This document shows, one piece after another, positions 21,398-33,636 of a DNA stretch of 64,000 nucleotides. The notes below the pieces were generated by a model. The model did no database searches, had not been told where the DNA came from, and was given only the letters and a program-made list of their open reading frames with translations. Each line of letters begins with the position of its first letter. Position 1 is the stretch's first letter. The position numbers were made by a program, and so were the translations under genes. This DNA is from Pseudomonas fluorescens (GTDB lineage: Bacteria; Pseudomonadota; Gammaproteobacteria; Pseudomonadales; Pseudomonadaceae): the NCBI RefSeq assembly GCF_902498065.1, contig NZ_CABVIR010000007.1:62001-126000 (forward strand), in the 5' to 3' direction.

Positions 21398-21433
21398 AAA
21401 CCGGGTTCCAGCATTGTGTTTGGGCCCGGTTTT
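21398..21433 (+). terminator. Terminator after dapB
   Basis: AAACCGGG, a 19-base loop and CCCGGTTT with a following TT form a stem 10 bases past the dapB stop. The large loop makes it weaker than average. Confidence 0.7.
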
Positions 21434-21497
21434 ATTACGCCAAGCGACGTCCTGTCGCATTCTCCGGCCTTTAAGGCTCATTGGCGGTAGACCAAAA

Positions 21498-21653
21498 ATG
21501 CCTTTTTCTGTAAGCTACAGCTTTAGTGTGTTCACTAAAAGCGCGCAGAATAATTCAGTGAATGAGCGGGGTGACGTGTCCATACGTCACTCCGCTTTTT
21601 TACACCTGCGATCGCCCTTTCAGGCTTTATTTACGGGAGGTCTTCTTGACTAA
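21498..21653 (+). CDS. Candidate carA leader peptide frame (51 codons)
   Basis: A frame MPFSVSYSFSVFTKSAQNN.. opens at an ATG in the carA leader, runs straight through the terminator at 21565-21601, and stops 8 bases inside the carA start. The first 12 codons are rich in Phe, Ser, Tyr and Val and therefore in U. This is the layout of the E. coli pyrBI leader, in which a translated leader frame spans the attenuator. The ribosome-binding site is weak (GGCGGTAG, about 12 bases upstream). The peptide itself probably has no function. Confidence 0.45.
   Translation: MPFSVSYSFSVFTKSAQNNSVNERGDVSIRHSAFLHLRSPFQALFTGGLLD
21565..21601 (+). promoter_or_regulatory. Transcription attenuator in the carA leader
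   Basis: AGCGGGGTGACGT, a 6-base loop and ACGTCACTCCGCT form a 13-bp stem with one G-U pair, followed by a T run. A strong intrinsic terminator 45 bases before carA and separate from the dapB terminator is best explained as an attenuator. A small hairpin CTGTA-agc-TACAG upstream (about 21508-21520) could be a pause site. Confidence 0.75.
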
Positions 21654-22782
21654 GCCAGCCATACTCGCCCTTGCTGATGGCAGCATTTTTCGCGGCGAAG
21701 CCATTGGAGCCGACGGTCAAACCGTTGGTGAGGTGGTGTTTAACACCGCAATGACCGGCTATCAGGAAATCCTTACCGATCCTTCCTACGCCCAACAGAT
21801 CGTTACCCTGACTTACCCGCACATCGGCAACACCGGCACCACGCCGGAAGACGCCGAGTCCGATCGCGTCTGGTCCGCTGGCCTGGTCATCCGTGACCTG
21901 CCACTGGTTGCGAGCAACTGGCGTAACACGATGTCCCTGTCTGACTACCTGAAAGCCAACAACGTTGTGGCCATCGCCGGTATCGACACCCGCCGCCTGA
22001 CACGCATCCTGCGTGAAAAAGGTGCGCAGAACGGCTGCATCATGGCCGGTGACAACATTTCCGAAGAAGCGGCCATCGCTGCTGCTCAGGGCTTTCCTGG
22101 CCTCAAAGGCATGGACCTGGCGAAAGTCGTCAGCACCAAGGAAACCTACGAGTGGCGCTCGACTGTCTGGGACTTGAAAACCGACAGCCACGCGACCATC
22201 GAAGCCTCCGAGCTGCCGTACCACGTGGTTGCCTACGACTACGGCGTCAAGCTGAACATCCTGCGCATGCTGGTCGAGCGCGGTTGCCGCGTAACCGTGG
22301 TGCCGGCGCAAACGCCTGCCGCTGACGTGCTGGCGATGAAACCGGACGGTGTGTTCCTGTCCAACGGCCCTGGTGATCCGGAGCCTTGCGACTACGCGAT
22401 CCAGGCGATCAAGGATGTGCTGGAAACCGAGATTCCGGTATTCGGCATCTGCCTCGGTCACCAACTGTTGGCCCTGGCTTCCGGCGCCAAGACCCTGAAA
22501 ATGGGCCATGGCCACCATGGTGCCAACCACCCGGTTCAGGATCTGGACAGTGGCGTGGTGATGATCACCAGCCAGAACCACGGTTTTGCGGTAGACGAAG
22601 CGACCCTGCCAGCCAACGTTCGCGCGATTCACAAATCGCTGTTTGACGGCACCCTGCAAGGCATCGAGCGTACCGACAAGAGCGCCTTCAGCTTCCAGGG
22701 TCACCCGGAAGCCAGCCCTGGCCCGAACGACGTAGCGCCTCTGTTCGATCGCTTCATCAACGAAATGGCCAAGCGACGCTGA
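21646..22782 (+). CDS. carA: Carbamoyl-phosphate synthase small (glutaminase) subunit
   Basis: This 378-residue subunit hydrolyses glutamine and passes ammonia to CarB, making carbamoyl phosphate for pyrimidines and arginine. The N-terminal domain is followed by a class I glutamine amidotransferase domain with nucleophile motif FGICLGHQLLAL, and His/Glu in FQGHPEASPGPND. The start is a TTG at 21646 with GGGAGG five bases upstream; it gives the MTKPAILALADGS N-terminus known for P. aeruginosa CarA. An upstream extension in frame has no family support. Confidence 0.96.
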   Translation: MTKPAILALADGSIFRGEAIGADGQTVGEVVFNTAMTGYQEILTDPSYAQQIVTLTYPHIGNTGTTPEDAESDRVWSAGLVIRDLPLVASNWRNTMSLSDYLKANNVVAIAGIDTRRLTRILREKGAQNGCIMAGDNISEEAAIAAAQGFPGLKGMDLAKVVSTKETYEWRSTVWDLKTDSHATIEASELPYHVVAYDYGVKLNILRMLVERGCRVTVVPAQTPAADVLAMKPDGVFLSNGPGDPEPCDYAIQAIKDVLETEIPVFGICLGHQLLALASGAKTLKMGHGHHGANHPVQDLDSGVVMITSQNHGFAVDEATLPANVRAIHKSLFDGTLQGIERTDKSAFSFQGHPEASPGPNDVAPLFDRFINEMAKRR

Positions 22783-22900
22783 TCGCTAGCCTTGATGCAG
22801 CAAAGCTTGAGGGCGGTCCCGACAACGGCGACCCCCTCAAGGCTTCACAGATTGAACAAGACGGCTTGCCGACTGACCTGCGGATTTGAGTGACAAACCC

Positions 22901-26118
<3,218 letters not shown>

Positions 26119-26122
<4 letters not shown>

Positions 26123-26595
26123 TCAAGTACCCAATGACCGTCCAGGGCGCGAAAGCCCTGGAAGAAGAACACGCTCACCTGACCAAGGTCGTCCGTCCGA
26201 AGCTCAGCCAGGACATCGGCACGGCCCGCGAGTTGGGTGACTTGAAGGAAAACGCCGAATACCACGCTGCTCGCGAGCAGCAAGGTATGGTTGAGGCGCG
26301 GATTCGTGACATCGAAGGCCGGATTCAGAATCAGGTCATCATCGACGTCACGACCATTCCCCACACCGGCAAAGTGATTTTCGGCACTACCGTTGAAATC
26401 GCTAACGTCGAGACGGATGAGCGCGTTACTTACCACATCGTGGGTGAGGATGAGGCTGACTTCAAACTCGGCAAGATTTCGGTAGGTTCGCCATTGGCCC
26501 GTGCCTTGATTGCCAAGGAAGAGGGTGATGTGGTTGCCGTGAAAACGCCGGGTGGCGTTATCGAGTACGAGATTGTCGAAGTCCGCCACATCTAA
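26119..26595 (+). CDS. greA: Transcription elongation factor GreA
   Basis: This 158-residue factor stimulates RNA polymerase to cleave backtracked transcripts. The N-terminal coiled-coil includes the tip DLKENAEYHAAREQQ with acidic residues that enter the secondary channel; the C-terminal FKBP-like domain ends SVGSPLARALIAKEEGDVVAVKTPGG. The ATG overlaps the carB stop as ATGA. Start and length match the Pseudomonas protein. Confidence 0.98.
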
Positions 26596-26600
26596 ACGCA

Positions 26601-26623
26601 GGCACCCGCTTCGTGCGGGTGCC
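26601..26623 (+). other. Hairpin abutting the start of the next gene
   Basis: GGCACCCG-cttcgtg-CGGGTGCC is an 8-bp stem ending at the base before the ATG at 26624. There is no T run, so it is a weak greA terminator at best. It occupies the place where a ribosome-binding site for the next gene would be. Confidence 0.7.
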
Positions 26624-27028
26624 ATGCTTTGGCAGTTGACTCAGATGTTGTGGGTAGGCGGCCTGTGGCTGTTACACATTGGTCTGCTGCCGGTGTTGGG
26701 CCAAATTGGCCTGGCGCCGCTGCTGATCGACGAAATTGCAGGCATGCTGAATGCGCTGATGGTGGGTTTCGCCTCGGCGTGTGTCATTTTTCAGGCTTTG
26801 GTGCTGGTTCAGGCCGAGGGCCTTGTCAGTCTATGGCGCGATATTCGCGGGCAGTTGCTGATGATGGCGCTGTATGCGTGCGCGATGTTTTTCGCGGTTC
26901 GTGTCGGCTGGCCGGATGCGGTGCGTTGGCAGGTGTTCAGCTATCTTGTTCTGGGTTTTTCCGGGCTGGTGCTGGTTTTGCAACCGGTGCCAGGATGGAG
27001 CGGCAGGGTGCGCGAAGCACACCCTTGA
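26624..27028 (+). CDS. Small inner-membrane protein (DUF4149-like)
   Basis: This 134-residue hydrophobic protein has four predicted membrane spans (about 7-27, 42-64, 77-95, 102-122). It occupies the position of the uncharacterised membrane protein between greA and yhbY in P. aeruginosa and resembles DUF4149. The start MLWQLTQMLWVGG is chosen because it begins right before the first span; no Shine-Dalgarno is visible, since the preceding bases form a hairpin. Translation may be coupled to greA. Function is unknown. Confidence 0.78.
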   Translation: MLWQLTQMLWVGGLWLLHIGLLPVLGQIGLAPLLIDEIAGMLNALMVGFASACVIFQALVLVQAEGLVSLWRDIRGQLLMMALYACAMFFAVRVGWPDAVRWQVFSYLVLGFSGLVLVLQPVPGWSGRVREAHP

Positions 27029-27037
27029 CCCTTGTCA

Positions 27038-27346
27038 TCACTTGAAGCGATGCACGTTCGACAGCTGCTTGTTGACGCTGAAGTTCTTGCGGTAAATCAG
27101 AGCCATCTTGCCGATGACTTGAACCAGATCCGCTTTGCCGACCTTGCAGAGTTCAGCAATGGACGCCAGTCGCGATTCGCGATCGAGGATGTTGAGCTTG
27201 ATTTTGATCAGCTCGTGATCCGCCAAAGCGCGTTCAAGTTCGGCTAACACACCTTCAGTCAAACCGTTGTCAGCCACAATCAAAACTGGTTTCAGATGGT
27301 GGCCAATGGATTTGTACTGTTTCTTCTGCTCTTGAGTGAGCGGCAT
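27038..27346 (-). CDS. yhbY: CRM-domain RNA-binding protein YhbY
   Basis: This 102-residue protein has a single CRM (CRS1/YhbY) domain with the GxxG-like loop VADNGLTEGV and a basic C-terminal end. Bacterial members bind pre-50S ribosomes and act in subunit assembly. It is divergent from rlmE, another 50S-assembly factor, with a 101-base gap that must carry both promoters; that gap includes an AATGGCGGCCATT palindrome. It is convergent with the preceding small membrane protein. Confidence 0.95.
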   Translation of the reverse strand: MPLTQEQKKQYKSIGHHLKPVLIVADNGLTEGVLAELERALADHELIKIKLNILDRESRLASIAELCKVGKADLVQVIGKMALIYRKNFSVNKQLSNVHRFK

Positions 27347-27447
27347 AATCTGACCCTTTAGTCTGGATTCTGTAAAATGGCGGCCATTTTACCCGAGGGT
27401 TCGTGGATCCGCCCAATTAATCACGACCCTTATCATCGAGGTGCCCA

Positions 27448-28077
27448 ATGGCGCGTTCCAAGACAAGCCTTGGTTGGCTGAAAAGACATGTCAATGATCC
27501 CTATGTGAAGCAGGCGCAGAAGGATGGTTACCGCTCGCGTGCGAGTTACAAGCTTCTGGAGGTCCAGGAGAAATACAAGCTGATCCGTCCGGGTATGAGC
27601 GTTGTCGACCTGGGCGCGGCGCCCGGCGGCTGGTCGCAGGTCACTAGTCGGCTGATCGGTGGTCAGGGGCGTCTGATCGCCTCGGACATCCTGGAAATGG
27701 ACAGCATTCCGGACGTGACTTTCATCCAGGGTGACTTCACCCAGGACGAAGTGCTCGCTCAGATCCTTGAAGCCGTGGGTAATTCGCAGGTGGACCTTGT
27801 GATTTCCGATATGGCCCCCAATATGAGTGGTACGCCTGAGGTGGATATGCCAAAAGCCATGTTTCTATGTGAGCTGGCTCTCGATCTGGCGGCTCGGATA
27901 CTGAAGCCGGGTGGTAATTTCGTGATCAAGGTGTTTCAGGGCGAAGGGTTTGATGCTTACGTGAAGGACGCTCGTCAGAAATTCGACAAGGTCCAGATGA
28001 TCAAGCCGGACTCTTCCCGTGGCAGTTCCCGCGAGCAATACATGCTGGCTTGGGGCTACCGCGGCCGTAGTGAGTAA
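27448..28077 (+). CDS. rlmE: 23S rRNA 2'-O-methyltransferase RlmE (FtsJ/RrmJ)
   Basis: This 209-residue SAM-dependent enzyme methylates U2552 of 23S rRNA in the 50S subunit. The SAM-binding motif is VVDLGAAPGGWSQV. The catalytic tetrad is visible at Lys35, Asp121 (SDMAPN), Lys161 (VIKVFQG) and Glu196, each three residues before the E. coli positions. It is usually heat-inducible and co-transcribed with ftsH; here 193 bases separate them. Confidence 0.98.
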   Translation: MARSKTSLGWLKRHVNDPYVKQAQKDGYRSRASYKLLEVQEKYKLIRPGMSVVDLGAAPGGWSQVTSRLIGGQGRLIASDILEMDSIPDVTFIQGDFTQDEVLAQILEAVGNSQVDLVISDMAPNMSGTPEVDMPKAMFLCELALDLAARILKPGGNFVIKVFQGEGFDAYVKDARQKFDKVQMIKPDSSRGSSREQYMLAWGYRGRSE

Positions 28078-28270
28078 ATCGAGGTTTTTTTGCGGGTCGA
28101 TAGGATTTTCGTATTTCGCCCTGTGGGAAATAGCGAATATTGTGTAGGAAGTGTTTCACAAAGGGTTACAGACGGCGCCTGCCAGTGTTGTAGGTAATGT
28201 AGTAAGTTAGGCCGGTGAATATCATGCGAAGCGCGCGCCATTAGCGGCGCTTGCTTCAGAGGGTAGTTAA

Positions 28271-30190
28271 TTGAACGATATGGCAAAGAATCTGATCCTG
28301 TGGTTGATCATCGCGGCTGTCCTCGTGACAGTGATGAACAACTTCTCCAGCCCTAACGAGCCGCAGACCCTCAACTATTCCGACTTCATCCAGCAGGTCA
28401 AGGATGGCAAGGTCGAGCGCGTAGCCGTTGATGGCTATGTGATTACCGGTAAGCGCAATGATGGCGACAGCTTCAAGACCATTCGTCCTGCGATCCAGGA
28501 CAACGGTCTGATCGGCGATCTCGTGGACAACCACGTGGTAGTCGAAGGCAAGCAGCCTGAACAGCAAAGCATCTGGACTCAGCTCCTGGTCGCGAGCTTC
28601 CCGATCCTGGTGATCATCGCCGTCTTCATGTTCTTCATGCGGCAGATGCAGGGCGGTGCCGGAGGCAAGGGCGGGCCGATGAGCTTCGGCAAGAGCAAGG
28701 CGCGCCTGCTCTCCGAAGATCAGGTGAAAACCACCCTGGCTGACGTTGCCGGTTGCGACGAAGCCAAGGAAGAAGTCGGCGAGCTGGTCGAGTTCCTTCG
28801 CGATCCGGGCAAGTTCCAGCGTCTGGGTGGTCGCATTCCTCGTGGCGTGCTGATGGTCGGTCCTCCAGGTACCGGTAAAACCTTGCTGGCCAAGGCGATT
28901 GCCGGCGAAGCCAAAGTGCCGTTCTTCACCATTTCCGGTTCCGACTTTGTCGAAATGTTCGTCGGTGTCGGTGCCAGCCGTGTTCGCGACATGTTCGAGC
29001 AGGCCAAGAAGCACGCGCCATGCATCATCTTCATCGATGAAATCGACGCCGTCGGTCGCCACCGTGGTGCCGGTATGGGCGGTGGTCACGACGAGCGCGA
29101 GCAGACTCTCAACCAGTTGCTGGTGGAGATGGACGGCTTCGAAATGAACGACGGCATCATCGTCATCGCCGCAACCAACCGTCCGGACGTACTGGACCCG
29201 GCGTTGCTGCGTCCCGGCCGTTTCGACCGTCAGGTTGTGGTCGGTCTGCCGGATATTCGCGGTCGTGAGCAGATTCTCAAGGTCCACATGCGCAAAGTGC
29301 CAATGGGTGACGACGTCGCTCCGGCCGTGATCGCTCGTGGTACGCCTGGCTTCTCCGGTGCCGACCTCGCCAACCTGGTGAACGAGGCGTCGCTGTTCGC
29401 TGCCCGCACCGGCAAACGCATCGTCGAGATGAAAGAGTTCGAGCTGGCGAAAGACAAGATCATGATGGGCGCAGAGCGCAAATCCATGGTCATGTCCGAG
29501 AAAGAAAAGCAGAACACCGCTTATCACGAAGCAGGCCACGCCATTGTGGGTCGCGTCGTGCCTGAGCATGATCCGGTCTATAAGGTGTCGATCATCCCGC
29601 GCGGTCGTGCGCTGGGTGTGACCATGTTCCTGCCGGAAGAAGATCGCTACAGCCTGTCCAAGCGTGCGTTGATCAGCCAGATCTGCTCTCTGTACGGCGG
29701 TCGTATCGCTGAAGAAATGACCCTGGGCTTCGACGGTGTGACCACCGGTGCGTCCAACGACATCATGCGCGCCAGCCAGATTGCACGGAACATGGTGACC
29801 AAGTGGGGGCTGTCGGAAAAACTCGGTCCGTTGATGTACGCCGAAGAAGAGGGCGAAGTGTTCCTCGGTCGCGGCGGCGGCGGTCAGAGTGCAAGTTTCT
29901 CCGGTGAGACAGCCAAGCTGATCGACTCCGAAGTGCGCAGCATCATTGACCAGTGCTACGGCACTGCCAAGCAGATCTTGACGGATAACCGTGACAAGCT
30001 CGATGCCATGGCTGATGCCCTGATGAAGTACGAAACGATCGACGCCGATCAGATCGACGACATCATGGCGGGTCGTACGCCTCGCGAACCTCGCGACTGG
30101 TCGGGCGGCAACGGTACCTCCGGAACGCCTCCGGTGGTGCAGGACGAGCGTCCGGAAACACCGATCGGCGGTCCGGCTGCTGACGTTTAA
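28271..30190 (+). CDS. ftsH: ATP-dependent zinc metalloprotease FtsH
   Basis: This 639-residue membrane-anchored AAA+ protease degrades misfolded membrane proteins and short-lived regulators. It has a first membrane span at about 7-24, a periplasmic domain, a second span at about 100-122, Walker A GPPGTGKT (197-204), Walker B IIFIDEIDAVG, and the zinc site HEAGH (419-423). A TTG at 28271 is chosen because GAGGG is 7 bases upstream; an ATG three codons later (MAKNLILW) is the alternative. The 193-base gap before it holds no clear gene. folP follows after 8 bases. Confidence 0.97.
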   Translation: MNDMAKNLILWLIIAAVLVTVMNNFSSPNEPQTLNYSDFIQQVKDGKVERVAVDGYVITGKRNDGDSFKTIRPAIQDNGLIGDLVDNHVVVEGKQPEQQSIWTQLLVASFPILVIIAVFMFFMRQMQGGAGGKGGPMSFGKSKARLLSEDQVKTTLADVAGCDEAKEEVGELVEFLRDPGKFQRLGGRIPRGVLMVGPPGTGKTLLAKAIAGEAKVPFFTISGSDFVEMFVGVGASRVRDMFEQAKKHAPCIIFIDEIDAVGRHRGAGMGGGHDEREQTLNQLLVEMDGFEMNDGIIVIAATNRPDVLDPALLRPGRFDRQVVVGLPDIRGREQILKVHMRKVPMGDDVAPAVIARGTPGFSGADLANLVNEASLFAARTGKRIVEMKEFELAKDKIMMGAERKSMVMSEKEKQNTAYHEAGHAIVGRVVPEHDPVYKVSIIPRGRALGVTMFLPEEDRYSLSKRALISQICSLYGGRIAEEMTLGFDGVTTGASNDIMRASQIARNMVTKWGLSEKLGPLMYAEEEGEVFLGRGGGGQSASFSGETAKLIDSEVRSIIDQCYGTAKQILTDNRDKLDAMADALMKYETIDADQIDDIMAGRTPREPRDWSGGNGTSGTPPVVQDERPETPIGGPAADV

Positions 30191-30198
30191 GGTTTGAA

Positions 30199-31050
30199 AT
30201 GACTTCTGTTCAGTCCTCGACCCGGTTGCCTTGCGGCAACCGGGTTCTTGATTTGGCCCAGACGCATGTCATGGGCATTCTCAATGTCACCCCCGATTCC
30301 TTTTCCGATGGCGGCCAATACAGTCAGCTCGATGCGGCCTTGCGCCACGCCGAAGCCATGGTGTTGGCCGGCGCGACGCTGATTGATGTCGGTGGCGAAT
30401 CGACCCGGCCCGGTGCCAGGGTGGTTTCGCCGCTCGAAGAGTTGGAGCGCGTAGCGCCGATTGTCGAGCGCATCAACCGCGAGCTGGATGTGATTATCTC
30501 GGTAGATACCTCCACGCCAGCGGTCATGCGCGAGGCGGCGCGGCTGGGTGCGGGTTTGATCAATGACGTCCGTTCGCTGCGTCGAGAGGGGGCTTTGGAT
30601 GCGGCGGCTGCCACGGGATTGCCAGTCTGTCTGATGCACATGCTTGGTGAGCCGGGCGACATGCAGGACAATCCGCATTATCAGGACGTCACCCGAGAGG
30701 TTGGCGAGTTTCTTTTCGAGCGCATGGCGCAGTGTGCATCTGTCGGAATTCCGGCTGAGCGGATCATTCTGGATCCGGGTTTCGGCTTCGCCAAAACCTT
30801 GCAGCACAACCTGAGCTTGTTCAAACATATGGAAGCCCTGCATGTCTTGGGGCGGCCCCTGTTGGTCGGGGTATCGCGAAAGAGCATGATAGGTCAGGCC
30901 TTGAATCGCCCGGTCGGAGAGCGACTGCATGGCGGTTTGGCACTCGCGGCGCTGGCTTCATTCAAGGGGGCGCGTATATTGCGCGTCCATGATGTGGCCG
31001 AAACCGTCGATGTGGTGCGGATGATCGCCGCAGTGGAATCAGCCGAATAA
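30199..31050 (+). CDS. folP: Dihydropteroate synthase
   Basis: This 283-residue TIM-barrel enzyme of folate synthesis, the sulfonamide target, has the three pterin/pABA loops: MGILNVTPDSFSDGG, GGESTRPGARV and DPGFGFAKT, plus GVSRKSMIG. It lies between ftsH and glmM as in E. coli and other gammaproteobacteria. It is probably part of an ftsH-folP-glmM operon, with gaps of 8 and 16 bases. Confidence 0.97.
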   Translation: MTSVQSSTRLPCGNRVLDLAQTHVMGILNVTPDSFSDGGQYSQLDAALRHAEAMVLAGATLIDVGGESTRPGARVVSPLEELERVAPIVERINRELDVIISVDTSTPAVMREAARLGAGLINDVRSLRREGALDAAAATGLPVCLMHMLGEPGDMQDNPHYQDVTREVGEFLFERMAQCASVGIPAERIILDPGFGFAKTLQHNLSLFKHMEALHVLGRPLLVGVSRKSMIGQALNRPVGERLHGGLALAALASFKGARILRVHDVAETVDVVRMIAAVESAE

Positions 31051-31066
31051 GAATGATGGAGCACTT

Positions 31067-32404
31067 ATGACTAAGAAATACTTTGGCACCGACGGCATTC
31101 GTGGTCGGGTCGGCGAATACCCGATTACTCCTGAATTCATGCTCAAGCTCGGTTGGGCTGCGGGCATGGCGTTCCGCAAAATGGGCGCCTGCAAAGTGTT
31201 GGTAGGCAAGGACACCCGGATCTCCGGGTACATGTTCGAATCGGCGCTCGAGGCCGGGCTGACTTCGGCGGGTGCCGACGTGATGCTCCTGGGCCCGATG
31301 CCGACGCCGGCCATTGCCTATCTGGCGCGTACGTTCCATGCCGAAGCCGGGATCGTGATCAGTGCTTCGCACAATCCTCATGATGACAATGGCATCAAGT
31401 TTTTCTCCGGAAAGGGCACCAAGCTGCCGGATGAAGTCGAGCACATGATCGAAGAATTGCTCGACACCCCGATGACGGTGGTTGAGTCGAGCAAGATCGG
31501 CAAGGTGTCGCGAATCAACGACGCCTCGGGCCGCTATATTGAATTCTGCAAGAGCAGCGTGCCGACCGGCACCAGCTTTTCGGGCCTGAAGATCGTGATC
31601 GATTGCGCTCACGGTGCGACCTACAAGGTAGCGCCTAGTGTGTTCCGCGAATTGGGCGCCGACGTCGTTGTGCTTTCCGCGCAGCCAAACGGCCTGAACA
31701 TCAATGAAAACTGCGGTTCGACCCATATGGGTCAGTTGCAGGCTGCCGTTCTGGCCGAGCATGCCGATCTGGGTATTGCTTTCGATGGTGATGGTGACCG
31801 GGTCCTGATGGTCGATCACACCGGCGCTATTGTCGATGGGGACGAGCTGCTGTTCATCATTGCCCGCGACTTGCATGAGCGAGACCTGTTGAAAGGCGGT
31901 GTGGTCGGGACTTTGATGAGCAACCTGGGGCTGGAGCTGGCCCTCGCGGATCTGTCGATTCCTTTTGTGCGTGCCAACGTCGGTGACCGTTATGTGATCG
32001 CGGATCTGCTAGAGCGCAATTGGCTGGTCGGTGGTGAGAACTCGGGTCATATCGTTTGCTTCAATCACACCACCACTGGTGACGCGATCATTGCTGCGTT
32101 GCAGGTGCTGATGGCATTGAAGACTCGTTCCGAGGGGCTGGCTCAGGCCCGTCAGTCGCTGCGCAAGTGTCCTCAGGTCTTGATCAACGTGCGTTTCGGT
32201 GGTGGTGCGAGCCCGCTGGATCATCCGTCGGTCAAGGAAGCCAGCGAGCGCGTTACCAAGGCCATGGCTGGGCGTGGGCGCGTGCTGTTGCGCAAGTCTG
32301 GGACCGAGCCGTTGGTGCGTGTGATGGTCGAAGGCGAGGACGAAACACAGGTTCGAGGCTACGCCGAAGAGCTGGCAAAACTGGTTACTGAAGTTTCTGC
32401 CTGA
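31067..32404 (+). CDS. glmM: Phosphoglucosamine mutase
   Basis: This 445-residue enzyme converts glucosamine-6-phosphate to glucosamine-1-phosphate for UDP-GlcNAc, peptidoglycan and LPS. The phosphorylated serine is Ser101 in ISASHNPHDDNG. The magnesium loop is DGDGDR starting at Asp240. The sugar-binding GGENSGH and the C-terminal phosphate-binding RKSGTEPLVRVMVE are present. AGGAG-like purines precede the ATG. tpiA follows after 66 bases. Confidence 0.98.
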   Translation: MTKKYFGTDGIRGRVGEYPITPEFMLKLGWAAGMAFRKMGACKVLVGKDTRISGYMFESALEAGLTSAGADVMLLGPMPTPAIAYLARTFHAEAGIVISASHNPHDDNGIKFFSGKGTKLPDEVEHMIEELLDTPMTVVESSKIGKVSRINDASGRYIEFCKSSVPTGTSFSGLKIVIDCAHGATYKVAPSVFRELGADVVVLSAQPNGLNINENCGSTHMGQLQAAVLAEHADLGIAFDGDGDRVLMVDHTGAIVDGDELLFIIARDLHERDLLKGGVVGTLMSNLGLELALADLSIPFVRANVGDRYVIADLLERNWLVGGENSGHIVCFNHTTTGDAIIAALQVLMALKTRSEGLAQARQSLRKCPQVLINVRFGGGASPLDHPSVKEASERVTKAMAGRGRVLLRKSGTEPLVRVMVEGEDETQVRGYAEELAKLVTEVSA

Positions 32405-32470
32405 ATTCGGCTTGCCAGCCATGATTGTGTTGGGTAACATCTGCGCCCACTTTGACCGACGAGGTACAGC

Positions 32471-33226
32471 ATGCGTCGCCCTATGGTAGCTGGTAACTGG
32501 AAGATGCACGGTACCCGCGCCAGCGTCGCTGAGCTGATCGAAGGCTTGCGTAATTTGGCCTTGCCGAGCGGTGTTGATGTAGTGGTATTCCCGTCTTTCT
32601 TGCATGTCAATCAAGTGATTGATGGTCTGGAAGGCAAGTCGATCAAGGTCGGCGCGCAGAACGCTGCGGTGGAATCGAAGCAAGGTGCATTGACCGGTGA
32701 AGTTGCGCCGAGTCAGTTGGCCGATGAAGGTTGTTCCCTGGTGCTTGTCGGGCATTCCGAACGCCGCCAGATCATCGGTGAGAGTGATGAAACACTGATT
32801 CGCAAGTTCGCAGCAGCACAGGAATGTGGCTTGATTCCAGTGCTGTGTATAGGGGAAACCCTCGAGCAGCGAGAAGCCGGTAAAACGCTTGAGGTTGTTG
32901 GGCATCAGCTCGGCAGCGTCATCGAGAAGCTGGGTGTCGGTGTTTTTGCAAAGGCAGTAATCGCTTACGAGCCGGTCTGGGCCATTGGCACCGGGCTGAC
33001 TGCTTCGCCGCAACAGGCGCAGGATGTGCATGCAGCCATTCGCGCTCAGTTGGCGGCAAAGAATTCTGAAGTCGCACAAGGTGTGCGGCTTCTATACGGC
33101 GGCAGCGTGAAGGCGGCCAATGCGGTCGAACTGTTCGGCATGCCGGATATCGATGGGGGGCTCATTGGTGGAGCTTCCCTGAATGCAGATGAGTTCGGTG
33201 CGATTATTCGCGCCGCGGGAAACTGA
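32471..33226 (+). CDS. tpiA: Triose-phosphate isomerase
   Basis: This 251-residue TIM barrel interconverts glyceraldehyde-3-phosphate and dihydroxyacetone phosphate. Catalytic residues are visible: Lys11 in GNWKMHG, His in LVGHSERR, Glu in AYEPVWAIGTG, and the phosphate-binding YGGSVKA. The start has ACGAGG upstream. secG starts 4 bases after its stop, an arrangement common in gammaproteobacteria. Confidence 0.98.
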   Translation: MRRPMVAGNWKMHGTRASVAELIEGLRNLALPSGVDVVVFPSFLHVNQVIDGLEGKSIKVGAQNAAVESKQGALTGEVAPSQLADEGCSLVLVGHSERRQIIGESDETLIRKFAAAQECGLIPVLCIGETLEQREAGKTLEVVGHQLGSVIEKLGVGVFAKAVIAYEPVWAIGTGLTASPQQAQDVHAAIRAQLAAKNSEVAQGVRLLYGGSVKAANAVELFGMPDIDGGLIGGASLNADEFGAIIRAAGN

Positions 33227-33230
33227 AAAA

Positions 33231-33614
33231 ATGCTGGAAACAGTCGTAGTCGTTTTTCATCTGCTGGGTGCATTGGGCGTAGTTGCTCTGGTTTTGCTGC
33301 AGCAGGGTAAAGGTGCGGATGCTGGCGCGTCTTTCGGAGCAGGTGCTTCAAATACTGTGTTCGGAAGCCAAGGTTCCTCTACCTTTCTTAGTAAGTTTAC
33401 TGCTATACTTGCCGCCGGTTTCTTCATAACCAGCTTAGGGTTAGGTTACTTTGCTAAAGAGAAAGCTCACCAGCTGACTCAAGTAGGTTTGCCAAACCCG
33501 GCAGTGTTGGAAGTTCCAAAGCAACAACCGGCTTCTGATGATGTCCCGGTGCTTCAAGAGCAAAAGTCGGCTACTCCAGCGACTGACGTGCCTCCAGCTC
33601 AAGAGCAAAAGTAA
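33231..33614 (+). CDS. secG: Preprotein translocase subunit SecG
   Basis: This 127-residue subunit of the SecYEG channel has two membrane spans (about 3-24 and 55-74) joined by the conserved loop LLQQGKGADAGASFGAGASNTVFGSQGSS. The C-terminal 45 residues are rich in Pro, Gln and Ala and hydrophilic, longer than in E. coli. ATG at 33231 follows the tpiA stop by 4 bases, and no separate promoter is evident. tRNA-Leu begins 22 bases after its stop. Confidence 0.96.
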   Translation: MLETVVVVFHLLGALGVVALVLLQQGKGADAGASFGAGASNTVFGSQGSSTFLSKFTAILAAGFFITSLGLGYFAKEKAHQLTQVGLPNPAVLEVPKQQPASDDVPVLQEQKSATPATDVPPAQEQK

Positions 33615-33636
33615 GAAGGGTTTCAAACGTAGTATT

